DNA from: Tillus elongatus | Lineage: Eukaryota > Arthropoda > Insecta > Coleoptera > Cleridae | Length of the DNA stretch: 64,000 nucleotides | Assembly (NCBI GenBank): GCA_964006375.1 | Contig: OZ023264.1 | Coordinates: forward strand, 11,170,225-11,234,224 | Direction: 5' to 3' | Shown: piece after piece, positions 20,791-34,724 of the stretch | Layout: every line of letters begins with the position of its first letter | Numbering within the stretch: the stretch's first letter is position 1 | Notes under the pieces: generated by a model | Databases searched by the model: none | What the model was told of the DNA's origin: nothing | Seen by the model: the letters and a program-made list of their open reading frames with translations, nothing else | Program-made: the position numbers and the translations under genes

Positions 20791-21877
20791 CTTTGGTAAA
20801 TTTCCAGATTAGCGCCCGAACGCTTTTCAACAAATTGTTTTCAGAGACATTACTAGGACCTCACCTGCAGGTTTCTGAACAGTTTTTTTGAAAAACGTTC
20901 GGGAGCTAAACTGCAAATTGACCGAAAATTTGCTACCAAAACGCACTTACTGCGTCCAGATTTTTTTTTACAAACGCATCATATTTCGATAAAAAATGCA
21001 AAAATGCATTAACGAATTTGTTCTACGAAATTTAGTTTAAAAAAATTATACACCCCTACTCACTCCTGGTCCCGTAACTTCCTTGGGGAGTGTGAACAAG
21101 AAATTTTTTTTGGGGTTTGTGGATCCAGAGGGGTGGGGGCCTAGGCAGGTTTCTGAAAACAGTTTTTTGAAAAGCGTTCGGGAGCTAAACTGCAAATTTA
21201 TCGAAAATTCGCTACCAAAACGCACTTACTGCGTCCAGATTTTTTTCTTGCAAACGCATCATATTTCGACAAAAAATGGAAAAATGCATTCACGAATTTG
21301 TTCTACAAAAATTAGCTAAAAAATTATGCACCCCTACTCACTCCTGGTCCCGTAACTTCCTTGGGGAGTGTGAACAACAAATTTTTCTTGGGGTTTGTGG
21401 ATACAGGGGGTCTCTAGGCAGGTTTCTGAAAACAGTGTTTTGAAAAGCGTTCGGGAGCTAAACTGCAAATTTGCCGAAAATTCGCTACCAAAACGCACTT
21501 ACTGCGTCCAGATTTTTTTCTTATAAACGCATCATATTTCGATAAAAAATGCAAAATTACATTAACGAATTTGTTCTAAAAAAATTAGCTAAAAAAATTA
21601 TGCACCCCTACTCACTCCTGGTCCCGTAACTTCCTTGGGGAGTGTGAACAACAAATTTTTCTTGGGGTTTGTGGATCCAGGGGGGGCTCTAGGCAGGTTT
21701 CTGAAAACAGTGTTTTGAAAAGCGTTCGGGAGCTTAACTGCAAATTTACCGAAAATTCGCAACCAAAACGCACCTACTGCGTCCAGATTTTTTTAAGATA
21801 AACACATCATATTTCGATAAAAAATGCAAAAATGCATTAACAAATTTGTTCCACGATAATTAGCTAAAAAAAATTAT
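20791..21877. repeat. Family C/A tandem array, period about 276 bp
   Basis: CACCCCTACTCACTCCTGGT recurs at 21051, 21329 and 21603 (spacing 278 and 274), after a partial unit. Each unit carries GTAACTTCCTTGGGGAGTGT, AAAAGCGTTCGGGAGCT, a family A end (AAAACGCACTTACTGCGTCC) and ATCATATTTCGATAAAAAAT. The units are highly similar, indicating recent local amplification. Confidence 0.8.
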
Positions 21878-22620
<743 letters not shown>

Positions 22621-22624
22621 AAAG

Positions 22625-22935
22625 GTGTATGAATTCGGCATCGCCGCCTTATAGGCCTTTAGCCTGTCAGCGCTGCAACCCCAATGTGTATTTTGTACAT
22701 GACTCCTTTTCCCAATAGTTGCCCGAAAAGTTTAGACTCTATGTAGTCCATTGGGGCTATTTTACATTTTTCCTGGGGTGTTAGGTTTACCCCTCCAAGG
22801 TATTTGAGGCTTTTGCAGCACTGAGCAATGCAGTCGCATAGCAGATGTTTTGTTGTTTATACTGCTTCAGTGCAGTATCTGCAGTTTTCACCGTCCGCCT
22901 TGTCCATCTTCATAATATATACCGTTAATTCGGTA
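22625..22935 (-). pseudogene. LINE C-terminal fragment with Cys-His motif
   Basis: The - strand reads MDKADGENCRYCTEAV, a stop, TTKHLLCDCIAQCCKSL, then YLGGVNLTP and GVAALTG before a stop. The CxxC...HxxxxC arrangement is the zinc-binding knuckle after the RNase H domain of I/R1-group LINEs. A stop interrupts the motif. Upstream parts are missing, so this is a 5'-truncated copy of a family other than LINE 1. Confidence 0.6.
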
Positions 22936-23545
22936 CGTTCTTCGATAGCTTTAATTGATTACGTTTAATTGCACGGTTGCATGAATATCAGGGGTTAGAT
23001 GGCAAGGAAAACATTAACGCGAGTTAATTAAATTAATTTATTGCACAATGGGCAAAGTTACACACACCATAATTTAACAGAAGCGGTGTAATAAAAACAA
23101 AATACTTTTCTTGCCTGGGACGTCTTTGATGGGTCAAACGAGGAACAATATCGATGTGCTTTAAGAACGGGCCTTCTTCATAGAGTTAATAACTTGTTGA
23201 ACAGACGGAGAATAAGGAGCAGCCTCATTCTCTGGTACACACAGTTTGTAGCACTTAAATGGGAACGAGGGACAGCCTCGCTCTATGGCCCACGTGGTTT
23301 CTAACGCCTTCAGAATGTCACGTGGCTGCTACGGGCCTGTTTGCCCAATACCCAGGGGACAGAAGGGGTAGGCGGCGTCTCTAGCCAATCAGACCGCCGT
23401 TCAAAGGTAAATCTCCAGGGTGACATCTTTGCGTTGACCATCATTGCTGCGCTGAAATATGGTACAATTTCTACTATAATATAGTTTATACTACTAACCA
23501 AATTTGATACCTGCTTTCATTAAAATAAGACATATTTGCTATTAA
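22936..23545. other. Unassigned, possibly an old LTR on the - strand
   Basis: On the - strand a GC-richer block is followed by AATAAATTAATT (possible polyadenylation signal) and TAACTCGCGTTAATG. No partner LTR, primer site or ORF was found, so an LTR identity is only a suggestion. Confidence 0.2.
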
Positions 23546-23605
23546 AAACATTTTAATGACAATTCACTACCATAACGCACTTGCTGCGTCCAACTTTTTA
23601 TTAAC
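23546..23605. mobile_element. Family A end
   Basis: TTCACTACCATAACGCACTT, then GCTGCGTCC, the right terminus of the family; interior sequence runs left from here to about 23450. Confidence 0.6.
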
Positions 23606-23667
23606 TTTATAACGCTTTTTAGGACAAAAATTAACGTGTCTAAATCGAATTAAATAATATTACTCGA

Positions 23668-25400
<1,733 letters not shown>

Positions 25401-25420
25401 TGACCTGACCTGACCTGACC
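25401..25420. repeat. (TGACC)4
   Basis: Four perfect TGACC units inside a family A copy whose normal sequence here is different; a small local expansion. Confidence 0.85.
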
Positions 25421-25429
25421 AAGAAACGG

Positions 25430-25690
25430 ATTTTTTCAGTAACAATTTTGGTTTACTTTTGGAAATTTCTGTACGTTTTCAAACAATCAAGTTATTTTGA
25501 TGAAACATGGCACATTGTTTTTACTATATATGTTATACTCGTAATCACATTTGATGCCTGCTTTTTCTATATAGGTTATACTGGTAACCAAAATTGATGT
25601 CTGCTTTCTTAAAAAGAAAACACACATATTTGCAATAAAAACATTTTTATGAAAATTCACTACCATAACGCACTTGCTGCGTCCCGAGAT
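25430..25690. mobile_element. Family A copy with partial internal duplication
   Basis: Interior sequence in reverse (TTTACTTTTGGAAATTTCTG, ATGTTATACTCGTAATCAC and again AGGTTATACTGGTAACCA), ending TTCACTACCATAACGCACTT and GCTGCGTCCCG at 25685. Confidence 0.6.
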
Positions 25691-26160
25691 TTTTATAATT
25701 AAATTACCCGTTAAAAAACTGTACGTGCACCCCTGTCAACAACCCTTATTACTCCTCCCTTCTACTGAATGTGGTTGTGCCATTTCGCTAACGAGATAAA
25801 TGGAAAGAGTGTGCTGCTGGTAGCTGATTGTGTGGGCAGAGAATTAAAAAGCTGCTGTAATTGATATTTTATTTGTTTAGCCCTTCAGCTCTTATTTAAA
25901 TTTTAGCCTTACTAGAAGTGCTGTATCAGATTTCACGATTTCTATGGAAATAAATCCATTAATGTGGGTGTTTGCGGATTAGTTAATGCCAGTGGAATTT
26001 ATTAGGCTTTTGTTTTGTGACGGTAAAATCCTGTTTTCTGACGGGAATATCCCGGTTTTATAATCACGTTAAAAATACAAATTGGTATGCAAATTTTGTT
26101 GTTTTGTCTAAATATAGCTGTTAAAAGGCCAGACTTTGGAAAAATGAGCTTATGACAAAA
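25691..26160. other. AT-rich DNA, nothing recognised
   Basis: No supported feature. Confidence 0.35.
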
Positions 26161-26478
26161 AAACTCTGGACGCAGCAAGTGCGTTGCGGAAGTAAATTTT
26201 CATAAAAGTGTTTTAATAGCAAATATGTCTATTTAATGCAAGCAGGCATCGATTTGGTCACCGGTATAACCTATATAGTAGAAACAATGTGCCATGTTTC
26301 ATCAAAATAACTTACTGTTTGAAAATTTACAAAAATTTTCCGAAAATAAACTTAAAATGTTTCCGAGAAAACTCGTTTCCTAGCCGACGAACCTTAGGTT
26401 AATAGCAAATTGAGTTATTAAATTTTGAAGCATTTAATGAAAATTCGCTACCAAAACGCACTTACTGCCTCTAGATTT
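26161..26478. mobile_element. Family A inverted-repeat element, complete copy
   Basis: CTGGACGCAGCAAGTGCGTT at the left; CTACCAAAACGCACTTACTG at the right, inverted; usual interior. Confidence 0.7.
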
Positions 26479-27045
26479 TTTTACAAACATGGATCATATT
26501 TTGATGAAAAATGCAATAAGGAATGTTCCAAAAAAATTGTAGGTATCACCAACGACTTATGGGCCAGCCTGTGATTGTCAAAATACTCGTAATTTTATAA
26601 GATGCAGCTCAAGACACCCTATAAGTCACGTATACAATTTTTTTCCGTATCTTGCATAATAACAATTATATTGGGCTTTACCGTAGAAATGCGTCACCCT
26701 GTATATATGCGAACAGAAAGTAAACCCGGATATGGATTCTAGGGGGCCTAGTTTGCGCTTATTTGAAGAAATCTTTTTGGAATTCAAAAGTCGCGGTCTC
26801 CTCATTAACGAATTTTTTCTAGAAAAATTAGCTAAAAATTATAGACCGTTAAACCATAAACTTAATTGAAACTACTGCCAAAGGATTAGAGAAAGGGTTT
26901 ATTTGAAATGAATTTTCTGGAAATATTTCAGTAAAATGAAGGGCAATGATGGTTGAAGCTGAAACTTAAGGGTTTGCAGAACACTTTTCGGGCACTCCTC
27001 ATTAGTGAATTTTTTTAAAGAAAATTAACTAAAACAAGCACCACG
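26479..27045. mobile_element. Family B right-arm and left-arm fragments
   Basis: ATCACCAACGACTTATGGGC and AAGATGCAGCTCAAGACACC (right arm), GGATATGGATTCTAGGGG (left arm) and AAGGGTTTGCAGAACAC (right arm) appear rearranged, without a (TA)n core. Confidence 0.5.
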
Positions 27046-27289
27046 GGAAAAGTCTACGACTGTATTAAATATAGAACGATTTCAATAAGTTAGGGCAATA
27101 ACAAACAACCGGATATGCTATTTAAATTGAATTAAATCTTCAAAGTTTTCATCTCCTCTTTATTAGATTATTTTGTATACAAACACTCGCTAAAAAATTC
27201 ATCGGAATAACAACAATCTAATCAGATACAGTCAAGTGAAATGAAACTTTAAAAAAATGATAAAAAGTGAAGTCACTAACTAGGATTAT

Positions 27290-27362
27290 AACTCGTCATA
27301 TAAGACTCGATTATCCGATGGGCTTAGCCCACTCGGCTACGTTCGACATGTCATATTAGCAG
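27290..27362 (-). tRNA. tRNA-like sequence (Leu/Ser-type A box), probable pseudogene or SINE head
   Basis: On the - strand GTAGCCGAGTGGGCTAAG matches the A box/D-arm of Leu or Ser tRNAs. About 45 nt later GAGTTATAATCC poorly matches a B box. I cannot draw an intact cloverleaf, so a working tRNA gene is unlikely. Confidence 0.3.
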
Positions 27363-27417
27363 GTATATCCGGTAGTATGTTGTCTAACGTCTTTACTGTT
27401 TACACCAACAATGGCTT

Positions 27418-27708
27418 TTATATACTGGGTTCGATCTCAGGATTCTCCTGTTACTTTTCAGTACATACTGTACTGAATTAACGCCAACCGAAGATGTAGC
27501 ATTGTATTTGAGCAAGTCTGCGCGTTCCGCCTTTCGGAGGGGGCGTAAAGCCGTCGGTCACGTGTTCATGCGATGTTGAACACGTTAAAGATATCTACCC
27601 TGCTTACAGAAACGCAGGGGTTCGGCTAAATTTCCAGGATAATGAGGTGAGACTGCTCTCTGGTGTCGGTGATAATCTCGGAAATAGACCGACGTTAAAG
27701 AAACAAAA
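27418..27708 (+). mobile_element. tRNA-derived SINE, 5'-truncated
   Basis: Starts just before the B box (GGGTTCGATCTCAGG) and continues through GTTCCGCCTTTCGGAGG and GACCGACGTTAAAGAAACAA. More diverged than the other two copies. Its 3' end abuts a family A element. Confidence 0.8.
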
Positions 27709-27710
27709 CT

Positions 27711-28022
27711 TCTGGACGCAGCAAGTGCGTTATGGTAGTGAATTTTCATAAAAATGTTTTTAAAAACAAATATGTGTGTTTTTTTAAGAAAGCAGGCATC
27801 AGATTTGGTTACCAGTATACACTATATAGTAAAAACAATGTGCCATGTTTCATCAAAATAACTTTATTGTGTGAAAATGTACAAAAATTTCCAAAAGTAA
27901 ACTTAAAGTGTTCCCGAAAAAACACGTTTCTTGGTCAACCTTATAGGTTAATAGCAAATTGAGCTATTCAAATATGAAACATTTGATCAAAATTCGCTAC
28001 CGTAACGCACTTACTGCGTCCA
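27711..28022. mobile_element. Family A inverted-repeat element, complete copy
   Basis: Ends TTCTGGACGCAGCAAGTGCG and, inverted, CGCACTTACTGCGTCCAGAA; inverted repeats about 40 bp; interior as in the copy at 10813, to which it is very similar. Confidence 0.75.
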
Positions 28023-28809
28023 GAATTTCTTTTCTTACAAACATGCATTATATTTCGAAGGAAAATGCAAAAATGCAATAACTTAAGGCGTGTTTGATTA
28101 AAAAAAAGGAAATTTGTATCACCAACGACTTATGGGCCATCCTGTGATTGTAGAAATATTATTTTAAGATGTAGCTATAATTAATATATACAAATTTTTT
28201 TCATATCTTATATAATGACGGATATATTGAGCTTTATTGATTTTTTACGAAAATTCGACAAAAATTATATACCATTAAACGATACACTCTATAGCTAAGG
28301 CTACTGCCAAGCATCAGAGAAAGGGTCTATTTGAAATGAATTTTCTGCAAATATTTTAGTAAAATGAAGCACAATGACGATTGAAACTAAGACTTTAGGG
28401 TTTGTAAAACATCCTTCTTGAGACATTTTATTTCCAAAGCGCGTATTAGATTCAAGTTATTTGCCTAAATGTTGCCAATTTTGACATTTTAAATCGCCAC
28501 TTTGACGTTTTGAGGAAAACCCCAATTTATTTTTCTTTAAATGCCTATAACTTTTTTGTCTTTTGTCCTACATAGCTAAATTTTGGTGGGTAACTTACCT
28601 ATAACGATGTAAACATGTGTACCAAATTTGGTTGCCCTTACTTTGTTAATTCCGGAGATATAATTTTTTTTTGAAAGAAAACACAAAATTTTCCGGGAAA
28701 ACCTGGGCAGATTTTCCTGGCTAACGAACTTATCCAAGCCATTTGCATAGGGAATTTTTTCACCAAATTTAATCAAAATCGGCCCATTATTTTTTGAGTT
28801 ATCGGTGTG

Positions 28810-28895
<86 letters not shown>

Positions 28896-29035
28896 ATATA
28901 AAAATTGAAACTGACCCCGGATATGTTTTCTGGGGGGGCTAATTAGCGCTCATTTGAAGAAATTTTTTCAAAATTCAAAAGTCGGGATCTCCTCATTAGT
29001 GAATTTTTTTAAGAAAATTCACTAAAAAGCACACA
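28023..29035 (-). mobile_element. Family B repeat, - orientation
   Basis: Hairpin at 29000-29027, GACTTTTGAATTTTG block, left arm, (TA)n 28812-28892, right arm ACCGATAACTCAAAAAATAATGG through AAAACGTCAAAGTGG and TATTGAGCTT to the family A end. Confidence 0.65.
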
Positions 29036-29096
29036 CATTTTTTTCGTATCTTATATAATAACGGATATATTGTGCTTAACCGTAGAAATGGGCCAG

Positions 29097-29097
<1 letters not shown>

Positions 29098-29166
<69 letters not shown>

Positions 29167-29180
29167 CATACATACATATA
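29098..29180. repeat. (TA)n/(TACA)n microsatellite
   Basis: TA to 29161, then TACA units. Confidence 0.9.
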
Positions 29181-29606
29181 TATTTTTAAGGGGCGACATT
29201 TTTTCTGTTTGTCTGGGGCGACGTAACTGCTAGAGCGGGCGCTGTAATGTTATATGGCTTATAAACTTTGTTCCTTTGTCTGAAAATACTGCAGTTTTTA
29301 AATGTTTTACATGAAAACCAAATTCTCGATTTTGTTGTTGGGACCGAAAAGTAAAATACTTTCCAACAGATGTATTTTAAAGCCTTACCGGAAATCGATT
29401 CTTAACGAACAATTTAAACTCTGCCGGAAGCAGTGAATGCACGTAAATATTGCCAGGTTTAATATAACTAAAAATTGGTTGAGTAACACACATGTGATAG
29501 ATTGTCATCAGGTGTTGACTAAATCAATTCAAGTATAACTAAAAATGATATACAAGAAGTAGGGTATAAAGTACTCTGAAGAAACGCCCTGCAATGCGTT
29601 ATCGAC
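29181..29606. other. AT-rich DNA, nothing recognised
   Basis: Contains AGGGGCGACATT / GGGGCGACG near the start; no gene or known element. Confidence 0.35.
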
Positions 29607-30279
29607 TATACAGTGTATTCCAAACTGGATGGGAATGTATTGCTATCTCCGTTATTATTATAGATAGGGAGACGGTTAAATTAGCAATGTTTTGTAGAAT
29701 TTCATGCTCATTCCAATTGTGACTTGCATTTTGCCCTGCCTCTTTTCGTTTTCAAGTGATTTTCAAAAAAACAAAATTTGTCGATTTCTTTTTTCTTCAA
29801 TATCTAAGTAGGCGTTGATCTCACATGTCTAAGACTTGCACATTATTAGGACACTTTTTACAGAGTAATATTTTTGTGCTATTCTCAACTTTGGATTGTC
29901 TTTTTTTTTGAGCTACAGGTATGAACGTTTGTTTATATTATGACAATTTTGAGAAAACCCGTTTTGAGGATAGTAGGCTATGAAATCCAATACAAGAAAA
30001 CAAATTTTAAAAAATGTGCAAGAAGCAGTATGCCATGGAGTCTAACAATAGACTTCTACTTTTAACATAATTTTCCGTAATGATTCACGATAAAAAATAT
30101 TGTGATTTAATTTACAATACTTAATTAGGTAATAATGCTAGGTAATATTATGTGAAACAGTTTAATAACGAAACCCGGCAATAACAAATAGAAACTTAAA
30201 CTCCACAACACAACACAATTAGAAACAGAACTCAACAAATTATAAAATAGAAACTTAAAAATACACTAAATACCGTTTG

Positions 30280-30612
30280 GTTCAAGGCACTGTATACACC
30301 TTTTTGAAACATGCCTGCAAACCCTGGTGAGGGTGTTTTGGTTAATATGATTTATAGCTTCTGTGATTCTGTTTCGTAATTCATTGATATTTTGTGGTGG
30401 ATCGAATTTATACACATAATTCTTCAGAGTACCTCAAAAATACAAATCCATGGGTGTTATATCAGGACTTCGAACACACCAATGAACCGGCCCATTGTTA
30501 CAAATGACACCATTAATAGAATTTTGGTAGAAAAATTCTGTGAGCTGGACAACCGTCTTGTTGGTACCAAATCTCGTCTAAATTATCATGAACTCTTCTA
30601 ATTGTTGGTAAG
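30280..30612 (-). pseudogene. Tc1/mariner-like transposase, C-terminal half
   Basis: The - strand reads LPTIRRVHDNLDEIWYQQDG, CPAHR (second catalytic Asp), then RSPDITPMD (third acidic block), KNYVYKFDPPQNINELRNRI and the C-terminal tail. The preceding piece GEMYLNILRNDI lies beyond the LINE at 31290-31330, and the two parts read on without loss of sequence. A stop and a frameshift are present. The WYQQDGxPAH...RSPDxTPxD pattern is that of insect Tc1/mariner-superfamily DDE transposases. Confidence 0.75.
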
Positions 30613-31290
30613 TCCTTTTCACTTGTTGGCATCTCTGTGGATCGAAATCTCAATTGGCACCAACATGTCACATCAATTGTAGAAGCGGCTGCTAAGAAAT
30701 TAGGTTTCCTCTTCCGGGCTCGCAAATACTTTTTACCAGCTAATCTCTATACTTTATATACTACACAAATAAGACCAAACCTCGAATACTGCTCCCACAT
30801 CTGGGGTGCCGCTGGCGCTTCTACACTCGCTATCCGGGATTGCATTCAGAAGAGAGCTATACGTCTCATCGGTGACCCTACCCTCACCCAAAGGCTGCCA
30901 TCCCTTGCCCGCCGACGTGCCGTTGGTGAAATCTCGCTCTTTTATAGATATCTGCACGGGTACTGCTCAGAGGAGCTTTCTTCCATAGTTCCCCCACTTG
31001 CTGCCCCCAACAGATCTACCAGGGGAACAGAGCGAATGCACCCTTTTACTGTCCAGGTCACCAAAAATAGAACATCTTGTTATGCCCGCTCTTTTGTCCC
31101 GAGGACTTCCAAGTTGTGAAATTCCTTGCCGGCACATGTTTTTGCTTCTCCTCCGAACATCCAAACCTTCAAGTCCAGAATTAACAAAAGTTGCCTCTTT
31201 CCTTATTGTCGACACCCACGGTACGATAGTATTTAGGCTGTAAGCCCTCGTGGTGTGTTGTTGAAATAAAAAAATAAAATAAATAAATAA
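30613..31290 (+). mobile_element. LINE family 1 copy inserted in the transposase
   Basis: 5'-truncated; starts in the thumb region (VDRNLNWHQHVTSI-like) and ends with the family 3' end plus an A-rich AAATAAATAAATAAA tail. The C-terminal frame has a stop after RTSKL. No clear target duplication is visible. Confidence 0.85.
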
Positions 31291-31704
31291 AGATATCATT
31301 TCTCAATATATTAAGATACATTTCCCCAGTTAAATTATTTTCAAAAAAAAAAACGGACCAACAATATACCTGCCATAATAAAAACAAACGTTGATACCTG
31401 TAGCTCAAAAACAAATGACAATCCAAAGTTGAGAATTGCACAAAAAGATTACTCTGTAAAAAGTGTCCTGATAATGTGCAAGTCTTAGACGTGTCAGATC
31501 AACGCCTACTTAGATATTGAAGAAAAAAAAGACAAATTTTGGTTTTTTGAAATTAACTCGAAAACGAAAAGAGGCAGGGCAAAATACAAGTCATATTTGG
31601 AACGAGCATGAAATTCTTCAAAACAATGCTAAATTAACCGTCTCCCTATCTCTCATAATAACGGAGATAGCAATACATTCCCATCCAGTTTGGGACACTG
31701 TATA

Positions 31705-32240
31705 TTTTAATGAGAATTGATATGATATGACGTAAAACTGCAACATAATTTAATTTATAATATCTTAATCTGCCGACAGCTTATTCAGCGTTACCTTCAA
31801 TAAATCGAAAGCGTTCTATACATAACAAAAGATCAAAGGGCGAATCTCTTTCCATTAAGCTATTTTAGCATACATTTTTTTGTAGCTAGAACTTTATTTT
31901 TCTATTAAACGACAAGTCTTACGTCACTTGAGAAGTTGATAGTAGTTTATAATGATCTTATAAGCCGATTATATCTTGGCTAAGAACCATATTGAACATG
32001 ATTATGCGAAGTAAGCCTCTGGGGTTGCATTAACTTAACCAAGCTTGTATATCGAGCAAGGAACGGGGATTATGATTAAATTTGTCACGGAATTTGGCGT
32101 GTTACATAATGTACAGGTTGACCCGAAAGTAATACAACAGCAGAAGATTCGTGGCATTAAAATATTACGGTTTAGCCAGTTTTTTTTCAGTCCAAAAGCC
32201 AAATAAGTACAATTTGGTGACCAATTCATTACAATGGGGT
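31705..32240. other. AT-rich DNA, nothing recognised
   Basis: No supported feature apart from the start of the hammerhead-like repeat at the right edge. Confidence 0.35.
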
Positions 32241-32244
32241 TTTT

Positions 32245-32292
32245 AGACCTGACGATTGTTTCGCTAACAAAGTTAACGTCATCAGAGGGATG
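32245..32292 (-). ncRNA. Hammerhead-ribozyme-like motif, first of a tandem pair
   Basis: On the - strand: CCTCTGATGA, stem II (CGTTAAC-TTT-GTTAGCG, imperfect), GAAAC, triplet GTC and AGG for stem I. Core boxes intact; one extra nucleotide after CTGATGA as in its relatives. Confidence 0.55.
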
Positions 32293-32344
32293 AATAAACT
32301 GTTTATTCAATTTGGAGAACCCAATTCATCACAATACAGATTTT

Positions 32345-32391
32345 AGACCCGACACTCGTTTCGCTAACAAAGTTAGCGCCATCAGAGGAAT
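32345..32391 (-). ncRNA. Hammerhead-ribozyme-like motif, second of a tandem pair
   Basis: The same layout, exactly 100 bp from the first: CCTCTGATGG, GCTAAC-TTT-GTTAGC, GAAAC, GTC, GGG. The last A of CUGANGA is G here, which should abolish activity. The shared flank TTGGAGAACCCAATTCATCA marks the tandem unit. Confidence 0.5.
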
Positions 32392-32459
32392 GAAAAACTG
32401 TTTCTGATGGGTTCTCCAAATTTACATATCTGTGCTCATCACAGATTCCACTAAGCTAA

Positions 32460-33850
32460 CATGGAATGGTCGCGTCGAAAAAAATACTGCGTAAGGCAGT
32501 TATGACCCTAGCCGTCACTAGGCGACTATATGGAAAAACGTGGGGAGTAAGACCTAGTATGGCCCACTGGCTGTACACAACGGTGGTCAGACCATCGTTA
32601 ACATACGTGGCACTGGTCTGGTGGCCTAAGGTGACACAATCCAGTACCAAACAAAAACTAGGCAAGATCCAAAGGATGCCCCCTTCCCCCCACCCCCATA
32701 CACTTAGTCATTATAGGGGTGAGGTGGGGGTGGGGGGCTAGGACCAGGCTGCAGGGGTTACTGCAAAATCAGGAGATCGTGAAGTAGCCTATGCTTGAAA
32801 TGAGGTCAGACTTCGCGAGCCCGCGAATCTGCAGGGAAAACAATTTTACAGTGGAAATCTCCAACCGCGAGGCATGACGGGGGAAGACGCGGGCTTACCA
32901 CGGGACGCGCTCTTCTGGTTTACGGACAGATCGGGCAGGGAGCGTGGGACGATGGCAGGCATTTATTCGGAAGGACCGAGGGTAAGTCACAGTATTTCCC
33001 TCGGAGCTCATGCAACGGTCTTTCAGGCCGAAATGTACGCCATCTTGCACTGCGTGAGAGAGAACCAGAGAAGGGGCGACACCAACAAGCGGATTCTCAT
33101 AGCCACAGACAGCCAGGCAGCCCTTAAGACGCTAAGTAGCATACGGATAAATTCCAGGCTGGTTAGTGAATGCCGAGACGAGACGAGCGACCTGGCTGGG
33201 TAGAATGAGGTTACCCTCATCTGGGTGCCGGGTCACTCGGGGTCAAAGGCAATGAAGAAGCTGACAGTCTCGAGAAGAGAGGGTCAGCGGAACCATTTAT
33301 GGGACCAGAACCGGTCCTGGGCGTGATGAAGAGCACTGCCAGGGGATCCAGTTAGTCCTGGGTCAGAAACGAACATAAGTTGTACTGGGCTCAGACATGG
33401 GATCTCAGTAATTGAGAAACCCATTTCAAATAGAGCTGCGGAGCTGTTAAATCTTAGCAGAGGACAGCTCATAAACATAACAGAACTCTTGACGGGATAC
33501 ATGGCCGTCAAGAAACACCTGCATAAAATGGGGCGGTTCGAGGGGTATCTCGCATGCAGACTCTACTGCGAGGGGGAGGAATCAGCCCAGCACTTCTTGT
33601 GCGAGTGTAAAGCTCTGGACCGCAAAAGACAACCGATCTACGGACAGCCTGGACCGGAGACAGAGCAATATAAAACTTCACCCTATCAATGGTCGATAGA
33701 ATAATACAGTTTTCATGGAAATCGCTAGTTCAAGACCTTCACTAATCTTCAGCAGCACCTCTCAGAGTAATATTTTCTATCTCTGTTGGAGGTACTTCTT
33801 CGTCTAGAATATCGTAGCCTTAAGACGCGGACGAGCCCTAAGGGGAAAAT
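32460..33850 (+). pseudogene. LINE family 2: RT tail, RNase H domain and Cys-His motif
   Basis: The first frame reads the RT C-terminal part (KTWGVRPSMAHWLYTTVVRP, SLTYVALVWWPK). Then the RNase H domain at 32874-33240: FTDRSG, QAEMYAI, ATDSQAAL and, after a stop and a frameshift, WVPGHSG, so D, E, D and H sites are recognisable. The knuckle CRLYCEGEESAQHFLCECKA follows at about 33560-33615. RNase H after RT places it with the I/R1/Loa group. A CCCC-rich patch at 32680-32740 disrupts the RT-RNase H link. Dead copy, sense to the myosin gene. A truncated copy is at 56792-57113. Confidence 0.8.
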
Positions 33851-34720
33851 ATGCTTTAGTCATTTTTGCAGTCATTTTTGCAGTCTTATTTTTTTATCGT
33901 AGTAGGCCATGGAAGAAGCGAAAATTAAAATAATACATACCAGGATGTGAAGCTTGTGGAGTACTTTTTTTATTATTTGAAAATCGACCGATCCTTAAAG
34001 TGAACAAAACAGGAGCCCAAACGTCGAGTTTTATTGAATTCTAGACCCAGTTCAATCCGAAATCCAAGTATTTCTCACATTAATGACGTAATGACGGCGA
34101 AAACCTTTCTACGAAATATCGCTTAAAACATTCTAACGTCTCTAAGTTGAAATAGTAATACAGCAGTGCCACATGATAATATCCATCACGCATTACAATA
34201 GCCATGTGAAGCTATAACAGAATCGTAAAACCAAATGTTTATGTTATAATGCATTTTCCAGTCATCACAAGAAGCCGATTAACATTTATATGTGTTAAAA
34301 GTGTATATAACTGACACACATATATACATTTTTGCTTTATTACTCATCACAGTTTTCCGGGTGGTCTGTATGTATTTAGCTTTCCTGAAAGCTCCGATGT
34401 GTAGACTTATACTCGCAGAATGCTTCAGCTGAGGCCTCGACTGCTTTACATAATTATCAAACAAGGCTTCTGCTTGTTTTAGCGCTTATCGTCAAAGCAC
34501 TTTCACTTTAAGTGCCATAAGTTCCTCTATCTAATTTTAATAATAAATTTAGTAGGCTTTTCAAGATTGTATATCTAATGGAACAGCGACACTTGTTTTA
34601 CAAACCCCGCTTTTTCGTTATCGAATAAAATCCGGATTTAACGACGAGTCAAGGGACCAGCAACAATATCTCGTAAAAACCGGATCTCATTATATCAGAA
34701 CTAAGAAGTAACTACAAAAA
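33851..34720. other. Unassigned DNA with a hammerhead-like relic
   Basis: 34009-34085 (AAAACAGGAGCCCAAACGTC, CAGTTCAATCCGA) is a decayed relative of 12505-12570. The remainder shows nothing I recognise. Confidence 0.4.
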
Positions 34721-34724
34721 AGTT

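Larger units (their letters stand above)
29607..31704 (-). mobile_element. Tc1/mariner-like transposon with about 335-bp terminal inverted repeats
   Basis: The left end TATACAGTGTATTCCAAACT and the right end, reverse-complemented, TATACAGTGTCCCAAACTGG begin inverted repeats. These stay recognisable to about 29945 and from about 31370 (TCTAAGTAGGCGTTGATCT, TTTTGAGCTACAGGTAT). TA flanks both ends. Between them lies a - strand transposase remnant split by a LINE. The N-terminal half of the transposase is absent, so this is an internally deleted copy. A related one-ended copy lies at 39958-40505. Confidence 0.8.

Noticed and set aside
25401..25420. Telomeric repeat
   Set aside because: TGACC units are not TTAGG or another known telomere repeat, and there are only four.
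27290..27362. Functional tRNA-Leu or tRNA-Ser gene
   Set aside because: Only the A-box/D-arm region fits; B box and acceptor pairing fail, so it is kept only as a tRNA-like relic.
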